In this document: positions 1-7,253 of the stretch, piece by piece
Numbering within the stretch: position 1 is the stretch's first letter
Layout of the letters: each line of letters begins with the position of its first letter
Made by a program: the position numbers and the translations under genes
The notes under the pieces: generated by a model
Told to the model about the DNA's origin: nothing
The model's database searches: none
The model's input: the letters and a program-made list of their open reading frames with translations, nothing else
Origin: Fidelibacterota bacterium
GTDB taxonomy: Bacteria > Fidelibacterota > UBA8477
Length of the DNA: 7,438 bases
NCBI GenBank assembly: GCA_021734045.1
Contig: JAIPJR010000100.1
Location: 1 to 7,438, forward strand
Reading direction: 5' to 3'

Positions 1-1761
1 GCCGAAGGTCGACAGCTCAGCGAAGTTTTCAATATTGTGAATAACCGGACGCGGGAACCCGTGAAAAATCCGGTGCAGAAAGTACTCAAGGACGGTGAAA
101 TCGTCGGACTTGCCAATCATACAGTTTTGATCTCAAGGGGTGGCGCAGAGTATCAAATTGCCGATTCGGCTGCGCCTATCCGAAGTGATACCGACAAGGT
201 TCAAGGTGTGGTGTTGGTCTTCCGGGATCAAACAAGCGAATACGAAGCCCGGCGGCGGATGGAGGAGAGCGAGCAGCAGTATCGTTCCCTGTTTAACAGT
301 ATTCGCGATGCGCTTCTTGTTTCCAACACCGATCGGGAAATCATTGACTGTAATCAGGCGTTTACCGACCTCTTTGGCTATACCCTGGAGGAGATTCGTG
401 GTAAAGAGACTGCATACCTCTATGCTGATACCGAAGATTACGAGAAAATGGACGCCAAACTTCGTCAGCACATGGTCGACCCGCAGTTTCCAATGACCTT
501 TCAGTACCAGAAGCAATCCGGGGAGACGTTCCCTGCGGAGACCAGCGCGTTCTATTTACGGAACCCCGAGGGTGAGATTACCGGATTTATCGGACTGATA
601 CGGGATGTTACTGATCGAAAGCAGATGGAGTATGAACTCATCGAAGCCCAGAAAATGGAAGCCCTGGGGCAAATCGCCGGCGGGATTGCCCACGACTTTA
701 ACAACGTGTTAGCTGCCATCAGCGGGGCGCAGCAGATGCTGGAACTCCAGATACAAAATGAGACGATGCACCGATATCTAAAGATGATCAAGTCCAGCGT
801 GGAACGGGGCAAGACGGTGACCAATCGGATGCTCACCTTTACCCGGTCGTCGAAATTAGATGTCAAGCCGGTAGCACTGGGTTCGTTTCTTGAAGAATTT
901 AAGGATATTACTAAATATACGTTGCCCCAGGAAATTCAAATTCACATTGAGGAGATAACGAATCAACATACCGTCGAGGTTGATCCGGTGCAGTTTCAGC
1001 AGGTGCTGTTCACCCTATCTATCAACGCTGCTGATGCCATGCCGGATGGCGGAACCATTCAGTGTACAGTGCGGCAACCTACAGAGCGTGAACGGCGCGT
1101 GTTCTTGCGTGGTAATACAGATCCATACTGGTGCCTGTTGGTCACCGATGAGGGCATTGGGATGGACGAAGAAACAATGGCGCTGATTTTCGAGCCGTTC
1201 TTTACAACCAAGGAATCCACGCAGGGGACCGGTTTGGGACTCGCCGTCGTGTATAAAATATTACAGATGCACAATGGCTGGATTGATGTGGAAAGTACAC
1301 CCGGGGAGGGTTCAACATTTATCGTCGGATTGCCTGCATGTAACCCAGAAGGATCCCCCGCTGTAATGGAAAAATCCATAATACAGGGTGACGGTGAAAC
1401 CATTTTGATCGTGGATGACGAGGAATCGATTCGCAACATGGTGGATGAAACGCTTTCTACAAATGGGTATCAAACAATCCAGGCAGAGACCGCCCAGCAA
1501 GCTCTGGACGTTTTACTGGATTCTCCGTCATCTGTTCACCTGGTACTCACGGATATCGGTTTGCCGGATATGAACGGGAAGAAGTTAATCCGCATCGTAC
1601 AGGAGCAATACCCTGAAATCCCGATTATCGCAATGACTGGTTATGTGGATTCCGTCCTGGATGAAACGCTCCTATCGATTGGCGCCCGCGCCGTGTTCAA
1701 AAAGCCGTACAGCACTTACCAATTAAGCCGAACAATCCGGGAGTTGCTCACACCAGAGTGA
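1..1761 (+). CDS. Hybrid sensor histidine kinase with receiver domain, 5'-truncated by window edge
   Basis: The frame is open from base 1, so this is the last 586 codons of a longer protein. The GTG at 37 lies inside a PAS domain and is not the start. Domains, in window codons: the C-terminal part of one PAS domain (1-76, ending VLVFRDQT), a second PAS (about 94-206), HisKA with the H-box IAHDFNN and phospho-accepting His231, then HATPase_c (about 315-440). The HATPase shows the N-box around Asn342 (SINAADAMPDGG), the G1 box DEGIGM (Asp383), the F-box FEPFFTTK and the G2 box GTGLGL (409-414). A C-terminal receiver (about 468-584) has acidic residues Asp472/Asp473, phospho-acceptor Asp518 (LTDIGLPDMNG), Thr546 and Lys568. 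It should autophosphorylate on His and relay to its own receiver or to a partner. No membrane segment is visible in the part shown; any sensor region lies upstream. All catalytic residues are intact. The signal is unknown and no cognate regulator gene is adjacent. Confidence 0.95.
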   Translation, partial: AEGRQLSEVFNIVNNRTREPVKNPVQKVLKDGEIVGLANHTVLISRGGAEYQIADSAAPIRSDTDKVQGVVLVFRDQTSEYEARRRMEESEQQYRSLFNSIRDALLVSNTDREIIDCNQAFTDLFGYTLEEIRGKETAYLYADTEDYEKMDAKLRQHMVDPQFPMTFQYQKQSGETFPAETSAFYLRNPEGEITGFIGLIRDVTDRKQMEYELIEAQKMEALGQIAGGIAHDFNNVLAAISGAQQMLELQIQNETMHRYLKMIKSSVERGKTVTNRMLTFTRSSKLDVKPVALGSFLEEFKDITKYTLPQEIQIHIEEITNQHTVEVDPVQFQQVLFTLSINAADAMPDGGTIQCTVRQPTERERRVFLRGNTDPYWCLLVTDEGIGMDEETMALIFEPFFTTKESTQGTGLGLAVVYKILQMHNGWIDVESTPGEGSTFIVGLPACNPEGSPAVMEKSIIQGDGETILIVDDEESIRNMVDETLSTNGYQTIQAETAQQALDVLLDSPSSVHLVLTDIGLPDMNGKKLIRIVQEQYPEIPIIAMTGYVDSVLDETLLSIGARAVFKKPYSTYQLSRTIRELLTPE

Positions 1762-1879
1762 CATGATATTTTTGATGTTTGGTACAAATATAGGGGGCAT
1801 CCAAAGGAGTCCTGCGTGACCTACGGGGCAAGACCCTTGCCTAAGAAAATTGGACTACACCTTCAGTAATATTCGTCAG
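1762..1879. other. Intergenic stretch between convergent kinase gene and tRNA-Ser unit
   Basis: It holds a perfect 6-bp inverted repeat, GGCAAG-ACC-CTTGCC, at 1827-1841. No T-run follows the repeat on either strand, so it is not a convincing intrinsic terminator, although it is the only clear stem between the two converging transcripts. A 17-codon reading frame with a strong ribosome-binding site (1816-1869) overlaps it and is discussed as a finding. Confidence 0.5.
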
Positions 1880-1962
1880 CGGAGGTGGAGGGACTCGAAC
1901 CCCCAAGGGCGTAAACCCGGCGGTTTTCAAGACCGCTGCCTTACCAATTAGGCTACACCTCC
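1880..1962 (-). tRNA. tRNA-Ser(UGA)
   Basis: Read on the minus strand, the acceptor strands GGAGGTG and CACCTCC pair perfectly. The D-arm is GCC...GGC. The anticodon stem GCGGT/ACCGC encloses loop CTTGAAA, with anticodon TGA at 1927-1929. The long variable arm (CGGG...CCC type) marks a class II tRNA, and the T-arm GGGGG-TTCGAGT-CCCTC is normal. The discriminator is G (base 1880), as expected for serine tRNAs. CCA is not encoded. It reads UCA and, through wobble, other UCN codons. It is the second gene of a two-serine-tRNA unit, 15 nt after tRNA-Ser(GCU). Confidence 0.96.
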
Positions 1963-1977
1963 TGTGGCACTGGTCAG

Positions 1978-2065
1978 CGGAGGGGCAGGGATTCGAACCC
2001 TGGGTACGGAAAAACCGTACAACAGATTAGCAATCTGCCGCCTTAAGCCGCTCGGCCACCCCTCC
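1978..2065 (-). tRNA. tRNA-Ser(GCU)
   Basis: The acceptor strands GGAGGGG and CCCCTCC pair fully. The anticodon stem CAGAT/ATCTG encloses loop TGCTA within the seven-base loop TTGCTAA, giving anticodon GCT for AGC/AGU codons. The class II variable arm forms a clean 6-bp stem, GTACGG-TTTTT-CCGTAC. The T-loop is TTCGAAT and the discriminator is G. CCA is not encoded. It is first in its unit, about 12 nt downstream of the predicted transcription start. Confidence 0.96.
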
Positions 2066-2084
2066 AGTGCTCAAAAAGCGGCGA

Positions 2085-2112
2085 AATATAATGAGTAAGC
2101 CAAAAAGTACAA
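2085..2112 (-). promoter_or_regulatory. Promoter of the tRNA-Ser pair
   Basis: Minus strand: -35 TTGTAC (2112-2107), a 16-bp spacer and -10 TATATT (2090-2085), followed by discriminator TCGCCGC and a T-run. The GC-rich discriminator is typical of stable-RNA promoters under stringent control. The same -10/discriminator block precedes the other two tRNA units in this window. Confidence 0.75.
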
Positions 2113-2166
2113 ATGGAATATCCGGACTGGGAATTTCAAGGAATTCCGGGTCGAAATCTTACCTGA

Positions 2167-3588
2167 TCAATAGCGGAAATAACTCTTCCCGATAAACTCC
2201 CGCAGAATGGAAGTTCCCGGTACAAATCGTTCGGGAATGCTTTGAATCAGACGCAGCAGAATCAACAGACGATCGCGATCCGGTGATGATGGCGCATCCT
2301 TGAGCAGGGGTAGTGCGTGGCGCTTCAGTACCGAAAGCTCATAAACCAGGGCAGAATTGAACATCATATCACACTGTTCCTGGTAGGGGAATATGTTATG
2401 TAACTCGCCAAACCGGACCGATTGCCAGCGGGTTAGCGTAGCCTGAGCCGTGTAGCCTCTGAATTTTGAATCACGCACAATCCGTCGTAATAACCGAGCA
2501 TCAGATGTGGAAACCGGGTGATGGTTATCGATATTCAATTGCGTGAGCGCTGAGATATAAACCTTGTAATAATCAGACGGATCCAGGTTTTGAGTAATCA
2601 CCGGGTTAAGTCCATGAATACCTTCGAAGATCAATAAATCATCTGCACCCAGATGAATCTTATCTTGGAGTATGCGGGATTTTCCGGCTTTGAAATCATA
2701 ACTTCGCAAGTTAACCGAGCCGTGTGATAAAAGGGTGGCTGTATCCCTCTGAAGGTCAACCAGATTCACACAGTCAATACTCTCGAAATCCAAAGTACCG
2801 TCGGGTAGGGGCGACATCTTGTCGCGATCGATGAAATAATCATCCATTGAGATCGTGCGGGCATTTATCCCATTCACTTTCAATTGAATCATCAAACGCT
2901 TGGTAAACGTGGTTTTGCCTGAAGAGGAGGGGCCGGCAATGAAGACCAGTCGGGCTTTGCGTCGCGTAACCGCGTCGGCGGTCTGGACAATTTTCTTTTC
3001 CTGCAAACCTTCCGCAACCCAAATCAATTCTTTAAAATTTCGCGATTTGACCTGCTTATTCAATTCACTCACATTGTGAACATTCAGAATGCGTCCCCAG
3101 GCTTCATATTCTTCCATCGTTTGGAAGAGTTTGGGGTAATCCTGAATCGGTCGCATTTTACCATCAGGACCACGTCCATCCCGGAGCAGAAAACCACGCT
3201 TATAGCGTTTCAATTCATATTCAGGTAGTTTGCCTAAATCGAGTTCGGTTTCCTCATAGGAGGGTGAGGAGAAATCTCCAATCGATAAAATCGGAGGCCG
3301 GTGATTGGTGTGGTCGGGACCGGCAAGATGGCGCCAATCTCGCGGCGAAGCTGCGCGTTTTTCAATGCGTCCATATCGCTGGATATACTGTTGCATCTTC
3401 TGTTTAATCTGGTGGAGCTCGTTCTCGCTAAGTGGTAGATAATCGGTAAAATGACAGAAATAGCCATCCCCAAAGCTGTGATCCACCACGAGTTGGCGTT
3501 TTCCATCGTACAGCGCATGTACAGCAGCGGCCAGGACAAATGCCAGGGCTCGTTGGGTGCTGCGTTGGTTGGCTAATCCATCATTCAT
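2167..3588 (-). CDS. Nucleoside (uridine-type) kinase with ThrRS-like N-terminal domain, TGS-less
   Basis: 473 residues. The C-terminal half is a P-loop phosphotransferase of the uridine kinase/phosphoribulokinase type. It has Walker A GPSSSGKTT (219-227), SMDDYF (247-252), DFESID (267-272), RSYDF (295-299), FEGIHGLNP (321-329) and a basic lid-like RRIVRD (368-373). It probably phosphorylates a nucleoside such as uridine or cytidine in the cytosolic salvage pathway, but the exact substrate cannot be read from sequence. Residues about 8-75 (RALAFVLAAAVHALY, then VVDHSFGDGYFCHF) resemble the second additional domain of threonyl/alanyl-tRNA synthetases, as known for long bacterial nucleoside kinases. 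Those are usually near 550 residues and begin with a TGS domain, which is missing here. The ATG at 3588 is supported by GGAG at 3600-3597 with 8 nt spacing. It lies between two tRNA units on the same strand. Confidence 0.88.
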   Translation of the reverse strand: MNDGLANQRSTQRALAFVLAAAVHALYDGKRQLVVDHSFGDGYFCHFTDYLPLSENELHQIKQKMQQYIQRYGRIEKRAASPRDWRHLAGPDHTNHRPPILSIGDFSSPSYEETELDLGKLPEYELKRYKRGFLLRDGRGPDGKMRPIQDYPKLFQTMEEYEAWGRILNVHNVSELNKQVKSRNFKELIWVAEGLQEKKIVQTADAVTRRKARLVFIAGPSSSGKTTFTKRLMIQLKVNGINARTISMDDYFIDRDKMSPLPDGTLDFESIDCVNLVDLQRDTATLLSHGSVNLRSYDFKAGKSRILQDKIHLGADDLLIFEGIHGLNPVITQNLDPSDYYKVYISALTQLNIDNHHPVSTSDARLLRRIVRDSKFRGYTAQATLTRWQSVRFGELHNIFPYQEQCDMMFNSALVYELSVLKRHALPLLKDAPSSPDRDRLLILLRLIQSIPERFVPGTSILREFIGKSYFRY

Positions 3589-3622
3589 AGAGAGTACTCC
3601 AGCAAAAACTGCGCTAGAAGTC

Positions 3623-3628
3623 AGTATA
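3623..3628 (-). promoter_or_regulatory. Possible -10 element for the nucleoside kinase
   Basis: TATACT on the minus strand lies about 35 nt before the kinase start, just after the tRNA terminator. No good -35 exists at 16-18 bp: the region falls within the terminator loop and reads ATACAT or CATACA. The call therefore rests on the -10 match and on the need for a new start after the terminator. Confidence 0.3.
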
Positions 3629-3631
3629 AGT

Positions 3632-3665
3632 AAAAAAGCCAGATAATGTATGTTTATCTGGCTTT

Positions 3666-3666
<1 letters not shown>
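3632..3666 (-). terminator. Intrinsic terminator of the Gln-Glu-Arg tRNA unit
   Basis: A perfect 13-bp inverted repeat (AAAAGCCAGATAA at 3634-3646; TTATCTGGCTTTT at 3654-3666) encloses a 7-nt loop. On the minus strand the stem is followed by six Ts in total (3637-3632). It starts immediately after tRNA-Arg and shares base 3666 with the encoded CCA. On the plus strand the right arm ends in TTTT, so it might act weakly there too, but no plus-strand gene precedes it. Confidence 0.88.
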
Positions 3667-3742
<76 letters not shown>

Positions 3743-3756
3743 TTGTTGTCAAGGTG

Positions 3757-3828
3757 TAGCGCGTAGGGGAATCGAACCCCTGCTGCCGGCGTGAGAGGCC
3801 GGTGTCCTAACCGCTAGACGAACGCGCC
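3757..3828 (-). tRNA. tRNA-Glu(CUC)
   Basis: Minus strand: acceptor GGCGCGT/ACGCGCT has a G1-U72 wobble. The D-arm is GTCT...GGAC. The anticodon stem CCGGC/GCCGG encloses loop CTCTCAC, so the anticodon is CTC (GAG codons). The T-arm is AGGGG-TTCGATT-CCCCT and the discriminator is A. CCA is not encoded. The TTCGTCTAGCGG segment is typical of bacterial tRNA-Glu. C34 reads only GAG, so a UUC isoacceptor must exist elsewhere for GAA. It is the middle gene of the Gln-Glu-Arg unit. Confidence 0.95.
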
Positions 3829-3837
3829 GTTGCATTG

Positions 3838-3908
3838 CTGCCGGGGGAGGATTCGAACCCCCATAGACGGATCCAGAGTCCGCAGTGTTGCCGTTACACC
3901 ACCCGGCA
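3838..3908 (-). tRNA. tRNA-Gln(CUG)
   Basis: Minus strand: acceptor TGCCGGG pairs with CCCGGCA, with the U1-A72 pair typical of tRNA-Gln. The D-arm is GTGT...ACAC. The anticodon stem GCGGA/TCCGT encloses loop CTCTGGA, so the anticodon is CTG (CAG codons). The T-arm is GGGGG-TTCGAAT-CCTCC and the discriminator is G. CCA is not encoded. It is first in the unit, about 20 nt after the predicted start. C34 implies a UUG isoacceptor elsewhere. Confidence 0.95.
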
Positions 3909-3935
3909 TTCACAAAACTTTCAGAAAGCGCGGCG

Positions 3936-3964
3936 AATATAATACGCAACCCATGGGGGCGCAA
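3936..3964 (-). promoter_or_regulatory. Promoter of the Gln-Glu-Arg tRNA unit
   Basis: Minus strand: -35 TTGCGC (3964-3959), a 17-bp spacer and -10 TATATT (3941-3936), directly followed by the GC-rich discriminator CGCCGCGC. The expected start is near 3929, giving a leader of about 20 nt before tRNA-Gln. The discriminator composition suggests stringent control, as for rRNA and tRNA promoters in other bacteria. Confidence 0.75.
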
Positions 3965-3975
3965 TTTATTTCAAG

Positions 3976-3991
3976 GCGAACCCTGGTTCGC
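3976..3991. repeat. 16-nt inverted repeat in the tRNA/cutA divergent region
   Basis: GCGAACC-CT-GGTTCGC is a perfect 7-bp inverted repeat with a 2-nt centre. No T-run follows on either strand, so it does not look like a terminator. It sits just upstream of the -35 element of the tRNA-Gln promoter and about 75 bp before the cutA start, so it could be a protein-binding site for either. Confidence 0.4.
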
Positions 3992-4050
3992 TTAATTATC
4001 GATATCGGGCTTAGTAAACACTGTTTCGCTTGACTAATATTACCACTGGA

Positions 4051-4056
4051 AAGGAG
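4051..4056 (+). promoter_or_regulatory. Ribosome-binding site that fixes the cutA start
   Basis: AAGGAG lies 9 nt before the ATG at 4066. It excludes the in-frame TTG at 4030, which would place the Shine-Dalgarno sequence inside the coding region and add 12 residues absent from CutA proteins. Confidence 0.8.
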
Positions 4057-4065
4057 ATATATTTC

Positions 4066-4392
4066 ATGGCAATAGCTGGTTATGTGGTACATACCACAGT
4101 TGATGAGGAAGAGAAGGCTTATTCATTGGCTCAACATCTGGTTGAACGACGATTATGCGCCTGTGCACAGGTGATACCGGGGATAACATCGTTTTATCTG
4201 TGGAAGGGTGAATTGGAACAGGCGGGTGAGTTTCTCCTCATGCTAAAAGCTAATGCATCAAAATTGAATGACTTGATGGCGGAAATAAAATCTGTGCATC
4301 CCTATGATGTTCCGGAGATCATTGCCAATCCGATTACGGAAGTGGATCGGGAATATTTGAATTGGATGAACGAAACTGTGCTGGATTTTTGA
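4066..4392 (+). CDS. cutA: CutA family protein (divalent-cation tolerance, CutA1)
   Basis: 108 residues, the usual length of this small cytosolic trimeric family, whose fold resembles PII signal proteins. Family signatures are visible in order: LVERRLCACAQV (25-36), ITSFYLWKGEL (40-50), an E-F-L-L-M-L-K strand, HPYDVPEI (78-85) and a C-terminal YLNWM (97-101). CutA was named from copper tolerance in Escherichia coli, but its biochemical role remains unsettled and metal binding has been reported only for some members. The start at 4066 is chosen because of the strong AAGGAG upstream. The gene stands alone, divergent from the tRNA-Gln unit and convergent with leuS. I could not identify a convincing promoter between 3965 and 4050. 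Confidence 0.93.
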   Translation: MAIAGYVVHTTVDEEEKAYSLAQHLVERRLCACAQVIPGITSFYLWKGELEQAGEFLLMLKANASKLNDLMAEIKSVHPYDVPEIIANPITEVDREYLNWMNETVLDF

Positions 4393-4638
4393 AAAGGCGG
4401 TCAGCTTATAAATTCCTGCACATCATGTTAATATATATTATGTCGAGTAGTAAATGTGTGTGGCTGTACGCATGGAGAGAAAAAATCATTCCGGTATCCT
4501 TCCCCACCGTTTTTCGGTCTTATTATGCTTGAGTAAAAATGGATTCCGGTAAGTCAGCGATAGATGACTGATTAGACTTTATGCTGACGCGAATGATCAA
4601 CACTACCCCTCAGATTTTAACCTGCATGACGCGTTAAT
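4393..4638. other. Intergenic stretch between convergent cutA and leuS
   Basis: 246 bp without a supported gene or a clear terminator. It contains a perfect 12-nt AT palindrome (TAATATATATTA, 4429-4440), a duplicated ATTCCGGTA (near 4489 and 4543), a weak 4-bp ACCG-TTTTT-CGGT stem, and a 6-bp pair GTCAGC (4553-4558)/GCTGAC (4583-4588) with a wide loop. None is a textbook signal. Confidence 0.4.
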
Positions 4639-7086
4639 TTATTTGACGACGAAATTCACAAGCTTTTTGGGAACAACGATTTCTTTAAGTATCGCTTTAC
4701 CTTTAATGTGTCTGCTGATTTTTTCCAGCGATTTCGCTTTTGCAAGGATATCCGCTTTGCTGGCCTCACTTGAAATGTCAAATGTATCGCGTAATTTCCC
4801 ATTAACTTGCACTGCCAGACGAATGGTATTCTCAATCAGATACACTTCATCATACTTTGGCCAGTCCTCATACGCCAATGTTTGATCATGACCAAGCAAT
4901 TGCCACAGTTCCTCTGCCAGATGCGGCGCAAATGGCGAAAGCAACAAGGTAAATATTTCAAAACTTTCCCTGGGTACCGTATCCAAAGTCCGGAAATGAT
5001 TATTTAATATCATTAGCTGGCTGATTGCCGTGTTAAAAGACTTATTTTCAAGGTCTTCGGTTACTTTTTTTATCGTACCGTGTACCTGTCGCAGCGTCTC
5101 CTCATTCGGAGCCATAACGTCGCTTAGATGCTGCAATTCACCATGTTCAGACACGAAATAGCGCCAAATGCGATTCACGAAGCGGAAAATACCTTCAATG
5201 CCTTTGGTGCTCCATGGTTTTGCCCGCTCTAATGGTCCCATAAACATTTCATACATGCGTAGCGTGTCGGCACCATATTCGCGAACGACATCATCCGGGT
5301 TAATGACATTACCACGGGATTTGGACATTTTATCACCATCTTCACCAAGGATAATCCCCTGATTGATAAGCCTTTGGAAGGGTTCCTTCGTGCTCACATA
5401 GCCCAAATCATACAACACTTTATGCCAAAAGCGTGCATACAATAGATGCAGGACTGCATGCTCGGCCCCACCCACATAAAGGTCAACCGGCATCCAATAT
5501 TTTTCCTTCTCCGCAGACCATCCTTTTTTGTCATTATCAGGATCAAGATAGCGCAGATAATACCAGCAGGAACCAGCCCATTGCGGCATGGTATTGGTCT
5601 CCCGCCGATAAACCTTCCCACTCTCAGGGTCCACCACACGAACCCACTCCTTCGCATTGGCTAATGGTGATTCACCCGTACCGGTGGGCTTAATCTTTTC
5701 CAGAACTGGAAGTGTAAGTGGTAAGTCGCTGTCATTCAGTGGAATAACGCCATCATCATCCGTGTGTAAAACAGGAATGGGCTCCCCCCAATAGCGCTGT
5801 CGTGAAAATAGCCAGTCACGGAGACGATATTGAACAGCGCCTTTCCCTTTACCTTCATTTTCCAGCCATTGAATCGTTTTAACGATTGCCTGAGACGGTT
5901 TTAAACCGTTTATGGAGAAACGCCCGTCCGGCGTTGCGGAGTTAACCATTACCCCATCTTCGATTTCAGTAAATGCTTCCCGTGAGATATTGCCCCCGGA
6001 GACCACCTCCAATATGGGCAAATCGAATTTCTTGGCGAAAGCGTAATCCCTCTCATCGTGTGCCGGAACAGCCATGATAGCACCGGTTCCGTATGACATT
6101 AAAACATAATCACTAATCCAAATGGGAATCTTACCCCCATTCACCGGGTTAATTGCGTGATTCCCCGTAAAAACACCGGTTTTTTCTTTGGCTAAATCCG
6201 TGCGGTCCAGATCGCTTTTCAAGCCAGCCTGGTTTTGGTAGCTACGCACGGCTTCTTTTTGTTCAGGTGTTGTGAGAGACTCAACCAGCGGATGTTCAGG
6301 TGCCAGCACCATATAAGTGGCGCCCCAGAGGGTATCCGGGCGGGTGGTGAAGACGGTAATACTTTTATCGATGGCCGGAATGTGAAAATGGACATTGGCG
6401 CCTTCGCTGCGTCCAATCCAGTTGCGCTGCATTTCCTTAATGGAGTCAGGCCATTCTACTTCGTCCAGATCTTCCAGCAACCGGTCAGCATAAGCGGTAA
6501 TTTTGAGCATCCATTGCCGCATAGGTTTGCGCACAACCGGGTGTCCCCCCCGCTCCGATTTCCCGTCAATCACCTCCTCATTTGCCAGCACGGTTCCCAA
6601 TGCTGGACACCAATTCACCGGGACTTCAGCTTCATACGCCAGTCCTTTTTCGAACAGTTTGAGGAATATCCATTGGGTCCATTTGTAATATTTTTCATCG
6701 GTGGTATTAATCTCCCGGTCCCAATCGTAGGAAAAACCCAGGGATTTAATCTGACGCTTAAAGGTAGCGATATTTTCCGCTGTCTTTTTAGACGGATGCA
6801 CCCCGGTTTCAATGGCGTATTGCTCTGCAGGCAGGCCGAAGGCATCCCAGCCCATGGGATGGAGAACATTGTATCCCCGCATGCGCATGTAGCGCGCTAA
6901 AATGTCCGTTGCAGTATACCCTTCCGGATGCCCCACATGCAGTCCGGCACCTGATGGATAGGGAAACATATCCAGGATGTAGTACTTTGGTTTTTCTGAA
7001 AAATCAACAGCTCTGAATGTCTTGTTTTCGTCCCAATACTGCTGCCACTTGGGTTCAATCTGGTGATGGGGATATTTGTCTGCCAT
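4639..7086 (-). CDS. leuS: Leucyl-tRNA synthetase
   Basis: 815 residues, complete, a class Ia synthetase that charges tRNA-Leu with leucine using ATP in the cytosol. The class I signature appears as HVGH at 50-53 ([20 protein letters not shown]) and KMSKS at 586-590 ([13 protein letters not shown]). The inserted CP1 editing domain is present, with TTRPDT (247-252) and [15 protein letters not shown] (333-347), including the conserved Asp344 that positions misactivated amino acids. The catalytic domain resumes with [18 protein letters not shown] (421-438), and the C-terminus carries the anticodon-binding helical bundle ([12 protein letters not shown], 717-728) and a small end domain. The length is closer to Bacillus-type enzymes (about 800) than to E. 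coli (860). The start ATG gives a normal [15 protein letters not shown] beginning, although AAGGA lies only 3 nt upstream. It has its own promoter and is divergent from tRNA-Pro. Confidence 0.98.
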   Translation of the reverse strand: MADKYPHHQIEPKWQQYWDENKTFRAVDFSEKPKYYILDMFPYPSGAGLHVGHPEGYTATDILARYMRMRGYNVLHPMGWDAFGLPAEQYAIETGVHPSKKTAENIATFKRQIKSLGFSYDWDREINTTDEKYYKWTQWIFLKLFEKGLAYEAEVPVNWCPALGTVLANEEVIDGKSERGGHPVVRKPMRQWMLKITAYADRLLEDLDEVEWPDSIKEMQRNWIGRSEGANVHFHIPAIDKSITVFTTRPDTLWGATYMVLAPEHPLVESLTTPEQKEAVRSYQNQAGLKSDLDRTDLAKEKTGVFTGNHAINPVNGGKIPIWISDYVLMSYGTGAIMAVPAHDERDYAFAKKFDLPILEVVSGGNISREAFTEIEDGVMVNSATPDGRFSINGLKPSQAIVKTIQWLENEGKGKGAVQYRLRDWLFSRQRYWGEPIPVLHTDDDGVIPLNDSDLPLTLPVLEKIKPTGTGESPLANAKEWVRVVDPESGKVYRRETNTMPQWAGSCWYYLRYLDPDNDKKGWSAEKEKYWMPVDLYVGGAEHAVLHLLYARFWHKVLYDLGYVSTKEPFQRLINQGIILGEDGDKMSKSRGNVINPDDVVREYGADTLRMYEMFMGPLERAKPWSTKGIEGIFRFVNRIWRYFVSEHGELQHLSDVMAPNEETLRQVHGTIKKVTEDLENKSFNTAISQLMILNNHFRTLDTVPRESFEIFTLLLSPFAPHLAEELWQLLGHDQTLAYEDWPKYDEVYLIENTIRLAVQVNGKLRDTFDISSEASKADILAKAKSLEKISRHIKGKAILKEIVVPKKLVNFVVK

Positions 7087-7142
7087 AGGTCCTTATGATT
7101 CCGTTGGTCGTTTCATTTTTCAACGCTTTTCTATCGCCGGGA

Positions 7143-7171
7143 AGTATACACTATGCCTTATTTGTGTGCAA
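7143..7171 (-). promoter_or_regulatory. leuS promoter
   Basis: Minus strand: -35 TTGCAC (7171-7166), a 17-bp spacer and -10 TATACT (7148-7143), followed by discriminator TCCCGGCG. The expected start near 7136 gives a leader of about 50 nt. The leader is too short for a T-box, and no leucine leader peptide is evident. Confidence 0.8.
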
Positions 7172-7204
7172 CTTCAATACCCTGCCCATGGCGGAATATT
7201 GCGT

Positions 7205-7233
7205 TTGCCTCAGGTGGTGATTGGGATTATACT
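7205..7233 (+). promoter_or_regulatory. tRNA-Pro promoter
   Basis: Plus strand: -35 TTGCCT (7205-7210), a 17-bp spacer and -10 TATACT (7228-7233), followed by TAGCCGC and a run of six Ts. It is back-to-back with the leuS promoter, the two -35 elements being 33 bp apart. The predicted start is about 13 nt before the tRNA. Confidence 0.78.
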
Positions 7234-7253
7234 TAGCCGCTTTTTTCAAGCAT

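Noticed and set aside
1827-1841. GGCAAG-ACC-CTTGCC as a terminator for the kinase gene or the tRNA-Ser unit
   Set aside because: No T-run follows the stem on either strand, so it is recorded only as an inverted repeat.
2129-2150. GGAATT...AATTCC and CCGGA...TCCGG stems downstream of the nucleoside kinase
   Set aside because: The stems are short, mutually overlapping and not followed by Ts. They do not support a terminator call.
3749-3964. Minus-strand frame across tRNA-Glu and tRNA-Gln, and plus-strand frame 3830-4033
   Set aside because: Both are translations of tRNA genes and their promoter, without any protein signature.
4472-4552. 26-residue plus-strand frame in the cutA-leuS gap
   Set aside because: There is no ribosome-binding site before its ATG, no recognisable features and no promoter; chance expectation explains it.
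6235-6900. 221-codon open frame on the plus strand inside leuS
   Set aside because: It is fully antisense to the catalytic and CP1-region codons of leuS, has no ribosome-binding site or recognisable domain, and is explained by codon bias of the opposite strand.
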